In this document: positions 33,284-41,914 of the stretch, piece by piece
How positions within the stretch are numbered: the stretch's first letter is position 1
Layout of the letters: each line of letters begins with the position of its first letter
From: Candidatus Gastranaerophilales bacterium
GTDB lineage: Bacteria > Cyanobacteriota > Vampirovibrionia > Gastranaerophilales > Gastranaerophilaceae
Length of the DNA: 64,000 nt
NCBI GenBank assembly: GCA_947587615.1
Contig: CANPYC010000003.1
Coordinates: 1 to 64,000 of the forward strand
Direction: 5' to 3'
Made by a program: the position numbers and the translations under genes
Notes under the pieces: generated by a model
Seen by the model: only the letters and a program-made list of their open reading frames with translations
Databases searched by the model: none
What the model was told of the DNA's origin: nothing

Positions 33284-34021
33284 TTATTCCTTTAAACCCA
33301 AATTTAAAAGCGCACTTTCAGCGGCATTTTGCTGTGCTTTTTTAATGCTGTTTGCAAAACCATGCCCGATTATCTTTTTTTGATAAATTACTTCAACAAA
33401 AAACGTTTTTTTATGCTCCGCACCCGTTTCTTTTGTCAAACGATATTCGGGAAGCTCTTTACTTCTGGCTTGGGTGTATTCTTGCAAAATTGCTTTAGGA
33501 TTAAGTTCATTAATTTTTTTATCAATTGATAAAATATCATCAATAAAGTTTTCTTCAAGAAAACTTTTTACTTTTTTATAACCGTTTTCCCTGTATTGAA
33601 TGAATATTGCACCAAGTAAAGCTTCAAATGAACATGCCAGAATTGACTCTTTTTGCGCTCCACCTTGTTTTTTTTCGTTTTTCCCTAAAACGATTAATTC
33701 TTCAAAGCCGAGCTGTTTTGCGTATTCAAAAATGTTTCTATCTGAAACTATTTCTGCTCTTGTTTTTGTCAGCTCTCCTTCCGTATAATCTTTAAAATGA
33801 TTATATAAAAAATCACTAACAGTAAGCTTTAAAACAGCGTCGCCATAAAACTCAAGTTTTTCATAGGATAGCGCTATATCAAGATTATTTTCTCTAATAA
33901 AAGATGAATGAATAAATGCCTGATTTAAAAGCTCAATATCCGAAAAATGAATATTATATTTTTGCTGAAATTCTTCTAGTTGGTTTTTTCTTTCTTGCGT
34001 AATTTCAATAAAAGACGACAT
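33284..34021 (-). CDS. rnc: Ribonuclease III
   Basis: Double-stranded RNA endonuclease for rRNA and mRNA processing. 245 residues. The catalytic signature reads YEKLEFYGDAVLKL, and the second acidic site is in ILACSFEALLGAIFIQ. The C-terminal dsRNA-binding domain begins at NPKAILQEYTQARSKELPEYRL and ends GHGFANSIKKAQQNAAESALLNL. AAAGGT precedes ATG. It lies in the operon with cdsA 17 bp upstream. Confidence 0.95.
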   Translation of the reverse strand: MSSFIEITQERKNQLEEFQQKYNIHFSDIELLNQAFIHSSFIRENNLDIALSYEKLEFYGDAVLKLTVSDFLYNHFKDYTEGELTKTRAEIVSDRNIFEYAKQLGFEELIVLGKNEKKQGGAQKESILACSFEALLGAIFIQYRENGYKKVKSFLEENFIDDILSIDKKINELNPKAILQEYTQARSKELPEYRLTKETGAEHKKTFFVEVIYQKKIIGHGFANSIKKAQQNAAESALLNLGLKE

Positions 34022-34038
34022 TTTAAATACCTTTTAAT

Positions 34039-34938
34039 CTAAAATAAACCGTTTAAGTAGCTGAAAAATTTTATAAATAAATTATTCCCTTGCGTGAAGT
34101 ACATAAAATAGTAATATGCAACGGGAATTGCAAAAATATACCCGTCAAACCTGTCCAGCATACCGCCATGCCCGGGTAGAATGTCGCTTGAGTCCTTAAC
34201 CCCCGCATCTCTTTTAATTAATGACTCGGATAAATCTCCAAGCTGTGCTGATAGAGTTATGATTAAACCCCCGATAATCGCTTGGCACAAGCTAAGCTCC
34301 GTATAAAAAACCCCAAGACATGAAACTAAAACAGCACAAATCCCCCCGCCAAGAGCTCCTTCAATTGTTTTTTTAGGGCTTATTACTTCTGCAAGCTTAT
34401 GTTTTCCAAACCTTACTCCAAAGTAATATGCGCCAATATCTGTTATTGCAACGGCAACAAAAACAAACATCAAAAGAAAAAGCCCTTGTGAAATTAAAAA
34501 TTCAAAAGCGCCGACTCTGCTAAGACCAATTTGCCTTAAAAGAAGAATATGACAGGGAAGCCAGCCGCAATAAAGTGCGCCTAAAGTCGTTGTTGCAACA
34601 TTAACAATATAGGGTTGTCTTCCTCTAAATAAAACAATTAAAAAAGAAGCCATAATTGTTAAAGTGAGCATTGAAGGCACCATATCAAATTTATGGAAAA
34701 AAGTTAAAGTTGCAAATACAATATCGGAAAAAAGAATAATTGATAAACTCGGGTGAAATCCTTTATATCTTAATATTTTAACAAATTCTTTAGAACAGAG
34801 CGCAATTATTATTACAAGCATGATATATAAAGGTAGCGCCCCTAAAATTATTGCTATAATTGATATTAAAGAGATAATAACCCCTGTTACCACTCTTAAA
34901 AACTTATTCTTTTTTGCCGATATTTCTTCCTGACTCAA
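34039..34938 (-). CDS. cdsA: Phosphatidate cytidylyltransferase
   Basis: Makes CDP-diacylglycerol for phospholipid synthesis. 299 residues, about eight membrane spans. The C-terminal signature is clear: SLIKRDAGVKDSSDILPGHG followed by GMLDRFDGYIFA. The earlier conserved DIGAYYFGVRFGKHKLAEVISPKKTIEG is also present. The start is TTG with GGAG 8 nt before it, read from the end of frr; only 2 bp separate the genes. Confidence 0.95.
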   Translation of the reverse strand: MSQEEISAKKNKFLRVVTGVIISLISIIAIILGALPLYIMLVIIIALCSKEFVKILRYKGFHPSLSIILFSDIVFATLTFFHKFDMVPSMLTLTIMASFLIVLFRGRQPYIVNVATTTLGALYCGWLPCHILLLRQIGLSRVGAFEFLISQGLFLLMFVFVAVAITDIGAYYFGVRFGKHKLAEVISPKKTIEGALGGGICAVLVSCLGVFYTELSLCQAIIGGLIITLSAQLGDLSESLIKRDAGVKDSSDILPGHGGMLDRFDGYIFAIPVAYYYFMYFTQGNNLFIKFFSYLNGLF

Positions 34939-34940
34939 AT

Positions 34941-35501
34941 TTATATCTCCATTACTTCTTTTTCTTTTGAAGAAATTGTTTCATCAACAACTTTTATAAA
35001 TTTATCGGTAATTTTTTGAACCTGATCAACCCCGTCTTTAATAGCGTCCTCGGGCAGATTATCCGACTTTTCAAGTTTTTTAACGGCGTCTGTTGAGTCT
35101 CTTCTAACGTTTCTTATTGCAACTTTTGCTTCTTCACCCATTGCTTTAACGCTTTTTACAATTTCTTTTCTTCTATCTTGAGTTAAAGGCGGAAAAGCAA
35201 GTCTAACAACAATACCATCCGAGTTTGGAGTAATCCCCAGTTCTGCTTTTACAATTGCTTTTTCAATTTCTTTTATAATTGTTTTATCAAACGGAGTAAT
35301 AACAAGCGTTGTACCTTCAACAACCGAAACTTGCGCTAATTGGCGAAGTCCCGTGGGCGCTCCGTAGTAATCAACTAAAACTTTATCAAGTATCATCGGA
35401 TTTGCTCTACCCGTTCTTACTGCTGAAAGCTCCTTTTTAAGCTGATTTACGCATTTATCCATTTTTTCATTTGTTTGTTTTTTAATTTCATCAATTGACA
35501 T
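34941..35501 (-). CDS. frr: Ribosome recycling factor
   Basis: Splits post-termination ribosomes with EF-G. 186 residues, typical length. MDKCVNQLKKELSAVRTGRANPMIL is the first helix and hinge signature. TPFDKTIIKEIEKAIVKAELGITPNSDG and RLAFPPLTQDRRKEIVK follow. AGGAGA lies before ATG, 24 bp after pyrH. The pyrH-frr order is the common bacterial one. Confidence 0.97.
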   Translation of the reverse strand: MSIDEIKKQTNEKMDKCVNQLKKELSAVRTGRANPMILDKVLVDYYGAPTGLRQLAQVSVVEGTTLVITPFDKTIIKEIEKAIVKAELGITPNSDGIVVRLAFPPLTQDRRKEIVKSVKAMGEEAKVAIRNVRRDSTDAVKKLEKSDNLPEDAIKDGVDQVQKITDKFIKVVDETISSKEKEVMEI

Positions 35502-35525
35502 TTTTTATTCTCCTAACATTTTCCC

Positions 35526-36245
35526 TTATTCTACAATTGTTCCGACGTTTTGACCTTCTAAAACTTTCAAGATACTATCTTTTAAATTAAAGTCAAAAAC
35601 AATAATCGGAATATTATTTTGCTTGCAAAGTGCGCAGGATGTTAAATCCATAACCTTTAAGCCGTTAACTATAATATCATCATAACTTATTTTATCATAT
35701 TTCTTAGCATTTTTGTCAACTCGAGGATCAGCGCTATACACTCCATCTACTCCATTTTTTGCCATAAGCATAATATCAGCCCCAATTTCAGCTGCTCGAA
35801 GCGCAGCAGCCGTGTCTGTCGTAAAGAAGGGGTTACCCGTTCCCGCTGCAAAAATAACCACTCTTTTCTTTTCAAGATGTCTTATTGCCCTGAAGCGGAT
35901 ATAGGGTTCTGCTATTTTTTCCATATTTATCGCACTTTGAACCCTGCAATCAACCCCGATTTTTCTTAATTCGCTCTGAAGCGCAATTGCATTCATAACG
36001 GTTGCAAGCATGCCGACATAATCCCCCGAAGCCTGATCCATTCCGAGCTTGGAGGAGCTTTGCATGCCTCTAAATATATTTCCTCCGCCGACAACAACCG
36101 CAATTTGAACTCCTTTATCATAGGCTTTTTTAATCTCCCGACAGATACTTGAAACAGGCACGGGGTCAATTCCAAATTGTTGAGAACCCAAAAGAGCTTC
36201 TCCCGATATCTTTAGAAGAATTTTTTTATAATTTTTTTCTGACAT
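35526..36245 (-). CDS. pyrH: UMP kinase
   Basis: Phosphorylates UMP to UDP. 239 residues, amino-acid-kinase fold: ILLKISGEALLGSQQFGIDP at the start, VVVGGGNIFRG, DYVGMLATVMNAIALQS, FAAGTGNPFFTTDTAAALRA and KNGVDGVYSADPRVDKNA. First gene of the frr-cdsA-rnc-rpe operon. AAGGTG precedes ATG. Its promoter (36328-36301, minus) overlaps the control region of the divergent HEAT-like gene. Confidence 0.97.
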   Translation of the reverse strand: MSEKNYKKILLKISGEALLGSQQFGIDPVPVSSICREIKKAYDKGVQIAVVVGGGNIFRGMQSSSKLGMDQASGDYVGMLATVMNAIALQSELRKIGVDCRVQSAINMEKIAEPYIRFRAIRHLEKKRVVIFAAGTGNPFFTTDTAAALRAAEIGADIMLMAKNGVDGVYSADPRVDKNAKKYDKISYDDIIVNGLKVMDLTSCALCKQNNIPIIVFDFNLKDSILKVLEGQNVGTIVE

Positions 36246-36300
36246 TTAACACCTTTTTTCTAATTAAAAAATTTAGCCGAATTAAAAATAATATAAATTC

Positions 36301-36328
36301 ATTATACACAAGAATTTTTAATATGTAA
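36301..36328 (-). promoter_or_regulatory. Promoter of the pyrH operon
   Basis: Read on the minus strand: TTACAT (36328-36323), a 16-bp spacer and TATAAT (36306-36301), about 55 bp before the pyrH ATG. Its -35 shares bases with a possible plus-strand -10 (AATAAT, 36327-36332) of the divergent gene. Confidence 0.6.
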
Positions 36329-36338
36329 TAATAAAATC

Positions 36339-37541
36339 ATGTCATCAGAAAATTTTATAAAAAACTTAACGTCGAAAGACAAAAATTTATATAAACAAAC
36401 ACTTCAAGAACTAATAAATTCAAGTGATAGTAAGCAATTTAGCGAATTATGCCAAAATTGCGATTTTATTTTTCCTTTTGTAAAAGAAAGAATAATTTCA
36501 GATTTTGTTAAGTTAGTTAACAAAGAAAATTTAAAAACAGTTTTTGAATTTTCAAAAATATACTGTGCTGATTTTGAAGATTTAATTGTTAAATCATGGG
36601 TAAAATTTGCGAATGAAGCTTTAAGCGATGAAATTTTAGAACTTTTAGACAAAGGCGAAGTTGAGCAAAAGGCTTATGCGGTACTATATTTTAAATATAT
36701 AAAAGATAATTTATGTCTTGAAGCTCTTGATAAATTGTCAAAAAGCGACTTTCAACCTTTAAAAATTAATTGTGCCAAGGTTTTAGCAGAATTTAAAGAT
36801 ACAAAAACATTGAATGAGATGATGGAGATTGCAAAAAATTCAAAAGATGATTTTGAAATTCTCTCGGCTTTTGAGTTTATAAGTGCTTATAACGATATTA
36901 AAGCAATTGAATTTATTTTGAAAAACGGCTTTAATACTTCGTTTTCATCAAATATTATCTCTAATTTGCTTGATTATAACGATATTACGGTAATCAGAAA
37001 AAATTCTGATGATGAAACGTTTATCAAAATTTTTACAACCATAATCGAAGCATACCCCGAAGATATTGAACTTAATACGCTTTTATACTATCAAATTTTT
37101 GATTTTGTCGAGCTTATTTCAAAAATCAACTCTCAATATGCAAAAAACAGTCTGATTGTTGCAAGAGAAAAATTTAGAGAATTTTTCTCCAATGAGATTT
37201 ATTCTTTTGATTTAGACAAAAATTTAAAAAATGAATTGAAAAATATTACAGACTTTTTAAATGAATTGGATTTATCAACAAAAGATATTGACCTTGAGCT
37301 TGATAATTACAACAATTCAAAACGCTTCATAACGGCTCTTGAAGTTGTTGGGATAGTTAAAGATAAAAATTATTCAAAAAAAATTGCAAACTTAATTAAT
37401 AATAATAAGCTTTCTTACGATTTAATGGCACAAGGCGCATTAACTTTGAAAGAATTGAATGAGATTTCTTTAATTGACAAAGAAATTGTTGAAAAAATTG
37501 AGAATGAAAACGTTAAAGCCCTTATAAAGAGTTATTATTAA
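36339..37541 (+). CDS. HEAT/armadillo-like helical repeat protein, function unknown
   Basis: 400 residues, almost wholly alpha-helical, acidic and Lys/Asn/Ile-rich, with paired-helix units of about 30-40 residues (for example LDKLSKSDFQPLKINCAKVLAEFKDTKTL and MMEIAKNSKDDFEILSAFEFISAYND). No signal peptide, membrane span or catalytic motif is visible. A protein-binding scaffold is likely. AATAAT lies 6 nt before ATG with an upstream TG, and there is no ribosome-binding site, so a leaderless mRNA is possible. It is divergent from pyrH. Confidence 0.65.
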   Translation: MSSENFIKNLTSKDKNLYKQTLQELINSSDSKQFSELCQNCDFIFPFVKERIISDFVKLVNKENLKTVFEFSKIYCADFEDLIVKSWVKFANEALSDEILELLDKGEVEQKAYAVLYFKYIKDNLCLEALDKLSKSDFQPLKINCAKVLAEFKDTKTLNEMMEIAKNSKDDFEILSAFEFISAYNDIKAIEFILKNGFNTSFSSNIISNLLDYNDITVIRKNSDDETFIKIFTTIIEAYPEDIELNTLLYYQIFDFVELISKINSQYAKNSLIVAREKFREFFSNEIYSFDLDKNLKNELKNITDFLNELDLSTKDIDLELDNYNNSKRFITALEVVGIVKDKNYSKKIANLINNNKLSYDLMAQGALTLKELNEISLIDKEIVEKIENENVKALIKSYY

Positions 37542-37553
37542 CATTAAAACGCT

Positions 37554-38105
37554 TTATTTATTTGAAACTTTATTTATAAAGTTTTTTAAAACACCGTTGT
37601 TTATAACTCCGACATAGGTATATGTAGCGCCTTTTGACCTGTTTGGATATGTCAAATATTCCATGCTTGGTTCGTTTTGAAATTTTTTCAAAATTAAATC
37701 CGAATATTCTTTAAAAACTTTTTCCCTGCTTCCGTCTTTTGCTGTCGGCACAACGAACACAACCTGCGCTTTTTTTGATTTATCAAAATTTTCAAGAGCG
37801 GATGCAATTGCTTCTTTCATTCTTCCTTGCATAAACGGAGGAAAATGTGCAAAGAACATCTGTTCATCCGAGTATATACCTACGCCGTGACAGCCGTTAA
37901 ATTTAGGAGAGATTATTTTTTCTCCGTTTGTCATTTTTTTCTCTAAAGCATTAAAAACATTTACGACGCTTTTAGTGTTTGAAAGCTCTAAACTATCTGC
38001 TTGCAGGGGTATTTTTAGAGTGTTTATCTTTTTGTCGATATTTGAAGCTGCTTTTAGGGTGCTTGTTTTAAGTGTATCTACAGTTTTGATTAAATTTATC
38101 GTCAT
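37554..38105 (-). CDS. Uncharacterised 183-residue protein
   Basis: I do not recognise the family. The N-terminal 40 residues are polar and helical. The core carries FNGCHGVGIYSDEQMFFAHFPP, followed by QVVFVVPTAKDGSR and TYTYVGVINNG. The Cys and the later His lie about 15 residues apart with Gly-rich and hydrophobic flanks, vaguely like the catalytic Cys/His pair of CheD-type deamidases, but the similarity is too short for an assignment. No signal peptide. It stands alone between the HEAT-like gene (12 bp, convergent) and hppA (divergent). Confidence 0.5.
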   Translation of the reverse strand: MTINLIKTVDTLKTSTLKAASNIDKKINTLKIPLQADSLELSNTKSVVNVFNALEKKMTNGEKIISPKFNGCHGVGIYSDEQMFFAHFPPFMQGRMKEAIASALENFDKSKKAQVVFVVPTAKDGSREKVFKEYSDLILKKFQNEPSMEYLTYPNRSKGATYTYVGVINNGVLKNFINKVSNK

Positions 38106-38200
38106 AATTATATAAAGTCTATTTTATTCAAAATATTGCTTAAGAATAAAATTCTTATTAATATGGCTCAATCAGATGAGTTAAAAAATCTGTCAGCAGG

Positions 38201-38206
38201 TATAAT
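38201..38206 (+). promoter_or_regulatory. Possible hppA -10 box; small ORF in the leader region
   Basis: TATAAT at 38201-38206 lies 40 bp before hppA, with a poor -35. AAGGAATTAG supplies the ribosome-binding site. A 25-codon ORF (ATG 38164, MAQSDELKN..) crosses this box and ends just before hppA. It has no ribosome-binding site of its own and is not called as a gene. Confidence 0.35.
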
Positions 38207-38245
38207 TGCTAAAAGAAGAGTAAAATTTTTAAGGAATTAGTATTT

Positions 38246-40654
38246 ATGAAAAATTTTTTGAAAAGCTTTTTAGCTTTAGCTCTTTTAAATATTCCGGTTT
38301 TTGCTTCGGAAGCAGATTTAATTGTTCCGGATATTAAAGCTGATTCATTCCACTATAACCTTTTATTAGTTGGAATTTTAGTTGCTGTTTTAGGAGCTGT
38401 TTTTGGTTTAGTTGAATTTGCCAAAATTAAAAAAATTAAAGTTCACCCTCTGATGGAGAATGTAGGGACAACAATTTTTGAAACATGTAAAACTTATTTA
38501 ATTCAACAAGGCAAATTTTTAATTTTATTAGAAGTATTAATTGCAATTTGTATTGCATACTATTTTGGAGTTTTAGCTTCAATGGGAGTTAAGGGAGTTT
38601 TATTAATACTTCTTTGGTCGATAATAGGTATTTTAGGCTCTTATTTTGTTGCATGGTTTGGAATTAGAATGAATACTTTGGCTAATGCTCGAACTTCATT
38701 TCTGGCACTTCGCTCAAAACCATTATATTGCTTAAATGTACCTTTAAGAGCAGGCATGAGTATAGGTGTATTACTTGTTTGCGTTGAATTAATTTTAATG
38801 CTTGTTATATTACTTTTTGTACCGGGCGAGTTAGCGGGCGCTTGTTTTATCGGTTTTGCAATCGGTGAAAGTTTAGGAGCTTCCGCACTTCGTGTTGCAG
38901 GCGGTATATTTACAAAAATCGCCGATATCGGTTCTGACTTAATGAAAATTCAATTCGGAATTAAAGAAGATGACCCCAGAAACCCCGGTGTTATAGCAGA
39001 TTGTACGGGAGATAACGCAGGAGACTCAATAGGGCCATCTGCTGACGGTTTTGAAACTTACGGCGTCACTGGTGTTGCTCTTGTAAGCTTTATTTTGCTT
39101 GGAGTATTCCCTGAATTTCAAATTCAGCTTTTAGCGTGGATATTTACAATGAGATTTTTGATGATAATAACTTCAATTGTTGCTTATTGGATATCAAATA
39201 TCATGAGCTGTTCTTATGCTAAAAAATGCACTAAAAAAGGTGTAAGATTTGATTTTGAAACACCTTTAACAAACCTTGTTTGGCTAACTTCAATTTTATC
39301 AATGATTATGACTTTTTGTGTAAGTAAATGGCTTTTAGGAAACTTAGAAGGTAGTGCTTGGCTTGTTTTAGCTTCGATTATTTCATGCGGAACACTTGGA
39401 GCAGCGCTAATTCCTGAAGCAACAAAAATATTCACTTCGCCAAAATCAAAACACACAAAAGAAGTTGTTACGGCTTCAAAAGAAGGCGGAGCAAGTTTAA
39501 CAATATTATCGGGTATTGTATCGGGTAATTTTTCAGGCTTTTGGATTGGAGCTATCATAGTATTGTTAATGGGTCTTGCATATTACGCAAGTACTTTTAT
39601 TAACGGTATTATGGATTATCCTTCAGTATTTGCGTTTGGTCTTGTTGCATTCGGCTTTTTGGGAATGGGTCCTGTTACAATCGCAGTTGACAGCTACGGA
39701 CCTGTTACGGATAACGCTCAATCCGTTTATGAATTGTCGTTAATTGAAGAACAACCCGACATTCAACTACAAATTGAAAAAGCTTACGGTTTTAAACCCG
39801 ATTTTGAAAATGCAAAAACGTTCTTAGAAGAAAATGACGGCGCAGGCAACACCTTTAAAGCTACTTCAAAACCTGTTTTAATAGGTACAGCGGTTGTCGG
39901 TGCAACTACAATGATATTTTCTTTAATTCTTGTAATTAAAGAAACACTGGGTATTCAGCCCGAATCAATATTGAACCTTTTAAACCCTTATACTTTGCTT
40001 GGTTTTATTGCAGGCGGTGCCGTAATATATTGGTTTTCGGGTGCTTCAATGCAGGCTGTTACAACAGGAGCTTATTCTGCAACAGAATATATTAAAAATC
40101 ATATAAAACTTGGTGAAGCTGATGATAAAAAAGCAAACCTTGAAAATTCAAAAGAAGTAGTAAAAATCTGTACTCAATATGCTCAAAAAGGTATGTTTAA
40201 CATATTTGTAGCATTATTTTCTTTTGCATTAGCTTTTGCGTTTTTATCTTCACCAACAAGCACAAATAACGCTGTATCATTCTTTATAAGCTATTTAATT
40301 GCAATTGCCGTATTTGGTTTATTCCAAGCCGTATTTATGGCAAATGCGGGCGGTTGCTGGGATAATGCAAAGAAAATTGTTGAAGTTGATTTAGCTCAAA
40401 AAGGAACACCTTTGCATGACGCAACGGTTGTTGGTGATACTGTTGGAGACCCCTTCAAGGATACATCATCCGTTGCAATGAACCCTATAATTAAATTTAC
40501 AACCCTGTTTGGATTGTTGGCAATGGAAATAGCAATAAGCGAACAATTTAAAAATGCTTCAAAAACGGTAGGCGTGATATTTTTAATTATAGCTTTAATA
40601 TTTGTTGTTCGTTCTTTCTATGCAATGAGAATACCGAAAAGAAAAGCACAGTAA
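38246..40654 (+). CDS. hppA: Membrane-bound proton/sodium-translocating pyrophosphatase
   Basis: Couples PPi hydrolysis to ion export across the inner membrane. 802 residues, about 16 spans plus a Lys-rich first hydrophobic segment. Signature loops: DDPRNPGVIADCTGDNAGDS, GPVTIAVDSYGPVTDNAQ, ANAGGCWDNAKK and GDTVGDPFKDTSSVAMN. At the K+-dependence position the sequence reads GNTFKATSK; Lys there is the mark of K+-independent H+-PPases (K+-dependent ones have Ala). The residues that separate Na+ from H+ pumps were not resolved. A strong terminator follows. Confidence 0.95.
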   Translation: MKNFLKSFLALALLNIPVFASEADLIVPDIKADSFHYNLLLVGILVAVLGAVFGLVEFAKIKKIKVHPLMENVGTTIFETCKTYLIQQGKFLILLEVLIAICIAYYFGVLASMGVKGVLLILLWSIIGILGSYFVAWFGIRMNTLANARTSFLALRSKPLYCLNVPLRAGMSIGVLLVCVELILMLVILLFVPGELAGACFIGFAIGESLGASALRVAGGIFTKIADIGSDLMKIQFGIKEDDPRNPGVIADCTGDNAGDSIGPSADGFETYGVTGVALVSFILLGVFPEFQIQLLAWIFTMRFLMIITSIVAYWISNIMSCSYAKKCTKKGVRFDFETPLTNLVWLTSILSMIMTFCVSKWLLGNLEGSAWLVLASIISCGTLGAALIPEATKIFTSPKSKHTKEVVTASKEGGASLTILSGIVSGNFSGFWIGAIIVLLMGLAYYASTFINGIMDYPSVFAFGLVAFGFLGMGPVTIAVDSYGPVTDNAQSVYELSLIEEQPDIQLQIEKAYGFKPDFENAKTFLEENDGAGNTFKATSKPVLIGTAVVGATTMIFSLILVIKETLGIQPESILNLLNPYTLLGFIAGGAVIYWFSGASMQAVTTGAYSATEYIKNHIKLGEADDKKANLENSKEVVKICTQYAQKGMFNIFVALFSFALAFAFLSSPTSTNNAVSFFISYLIAIAVFGLFQAVFMANAGGCWDNAKKIVEVDLAQKGTPLHDATVVGDTVGDPFKDTSSVAMNPIIKFTTLFGLLAMEIAISEQFKNASKTVGVIFLIIALIFVVRSFYAMRIPKRKAQ

Positions 40655-40679
40655 TAAATTTGCTAAAAAGAGTTAAATA

Positions 40680-40713
40680 AACAGCCTTTTTAATTTAAAA
40701 AGGCTGTTTTATT
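40680..40713 (+). terminator. Rho-independent terminator after hppA
   Basis: AACAGCCTTTTT (40680-40691) pairs with AAAAAGGCTGTT (40697-40708) around a 5-nt loop, followed by a T-rich run. The stem is perfect over 12 bp. Confidence 0.93.
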
Positions 40714-40777
40714 ATAGATTGAAGGAATAATATTTAAAGGTTGTTAATTTTTGTTTTTATTAAAACAGTTTAGACTG

Positions 40778-40806
40778 TTGCAAAGTATATGCTATTAAAC
40801 TATAAT
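40778..40806 (+). promoter_or_regulatory. Promoter of tRNA-Leu
   Basis: TTGCAA (40778-40783), a 17-bp spacer and TATAAT (40801-40806), 29 bp before the mature tRNA 5' end. Confidence 0.75.
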
Positions 40807-40835
40807 GTAAAAAGATTAAAAATTAAATAAGCTTT

Positions 40836-40917
40836 GTCGATATGGCGGAATCGGTAGACGCGCACGTTTGAGGGGCGTGTGGAGAAATCCATGGGGGTTC
40901 AAGTCCCCCTATCGACA
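40836..40917 (+). tRNA. tRNA-Leu, anticodon GAG
   Basis: 82 nt. Acceptor arms GTCGATA and TATCGAC pair perfectly, with A as discriminator. D arm with GGTAGACGCG; anticodon stem CACGT/GCGTG around loop TTGAGGG (anticodon GAG, reads CUC/CUU). A long class II variable arm (TGGAGAAATCCA) identifies leucine. T arm GGGGGTTCAAGTCCCCC. CCA is not encoded. The gene lies at the left edge of the defence island. I found no repeat of its 3' end downstream that would mark an attachment site. Confidence 0.96.
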
Positions 40918-41036
40918 TTTATTACCTTTATTTGCAACAATTCCGCAGGTTTTACATTTCTCTTGTGTTTGTTTTGTGTATGTTTTAAATATTGTTTAAT
41001 AAATATAATTGTCTGCTTTTATGATATAATAGCCTT

Positions 41037-41711
41037 ATGGCAAAAGCTTTTGAAGAAAATTTAGTAAAATTACTCAGTTCAAATCGTTTAAATTCTTATA
41101 AATATGATAATAATGATGGTTATTCGATTGTTCTTGAAAGATATTTATACAATATCGAGTTGTCAAAATCTTTGTATCCTTTGTTATCTTTTCTTGAAAT
41201 ATCTTTGCGCAATAGAATAAATCAAGCTATTGAAACAGTTGTACGGAATGACTGGTTATTAAAAGAACTTAATCAACGCAATATTTTGTTATCAAATGAA
41301 CATAATAAATTACTTGAAGCTAAACAAAAACTCATAAATAAAAGACGTAAAAATATCAGCAAGGATGATTTAATAGCCGAATTATCATTGGGTTTTTGGA
41401 TTCATCTGTGCACAAAAAGATATAAAACAGCATTGTGGCACAAGCAAGGGTTTTTCAGGATAGTATTTGCCGATTACCCTAATTTTTCAGAATTTGATAA
41501 ACTTAGTAAAATATTTCCCAAATTGCAACTTATGCTGAAATTAAGAAATAGAGTATTTCACCACGAAATAATTATAAACCATCCCTATGGAATAGATAAT
41601 TGCTATACGGATTTAAGAAAACTTTTAAGTTATATATCTAAGGATAGTATACAGTATCTTGATAGGATTTGCGACTTTAAAGAAGTTTCAATAAAGCAAA
41701 AACCTCAGTAA
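41037..41711 (+). CDS. Abi-like (Abi_2/AbiD-type) HEPN protein
   Basis: 224 residues resembling the Abi_2 abortive-infection family: YLYNIELSKSLYPLLSFLEISLRNRINQAI near the N-terminus, ELSLGFWIHLCTKRYKTALW in the middle and LQLMLKLRNRVFHHEII near residue 180. RNRVFHHE fits the Rx4-6H active site of HEPN ribonucleases, so RNA cleavage during phage infection is a reasonable guess. It is the first gene after tRNA-Leu, upstream of the type I restriction operon. TGATATAAT (extended -10) ends 6 nt before ATG with no ribosome-binding site, suggesting a leaderless transcript. Confidence 0.78.
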   Translation: MAKAFEENLVKLLSSNRLNSYKYDNNDGYSIVLERYLYNIELSKSLYPLLSFLEISLRNRINQAIETVVRNDWLLKELNQRNILLSNEHNKLLEAKQKLINKRRKNISKDDLIAELSLGFWIHLCTKRYKTALWHKQGFFRIVFADYPNFSEFDKLSKIFPKLQLMLKLRNRVFHHEIIINHPYGIDNCYTDLRKLLSYISKDSIQYLDRICDFKEVSIKQKPQ

Positions 41712-41914
41712 CTCAACTTAATGGAAGTCATCTGAGGTTGTACATTATTATTATAAACTACAAATAAATATTTGTGAAGTGTCTAGCCTTATTTTGTTAC
41801 ATGGAATTAACTTTTTCCCAAGTTTTATAGTTCTTTTAAGGTATTTATAATATTATTATAAAGTTCCAAAGTCGGGAGTTTTATGACATTTTTAAAAAAC
41901 CATGCACCGGCAAA
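41712..41914. other. Short intergenic region with an inverted repeat
   Basis: AACCTCAG (41701-41708, inside the end of the Abi-like gene) is inverted as CTGAGGTT (41732-41739), a possible weak terminator without a clean T run. Nothing else was seen up to the rhuM remnant. Confidence 0.4.

Noticed and set aside
38164-38241. 25-codon ORF before hppA
   Set aside because: No ribosome-binding site, it overlaps the probable hppA promoter, and no homology can be judged; noted only inside the promoter entry.
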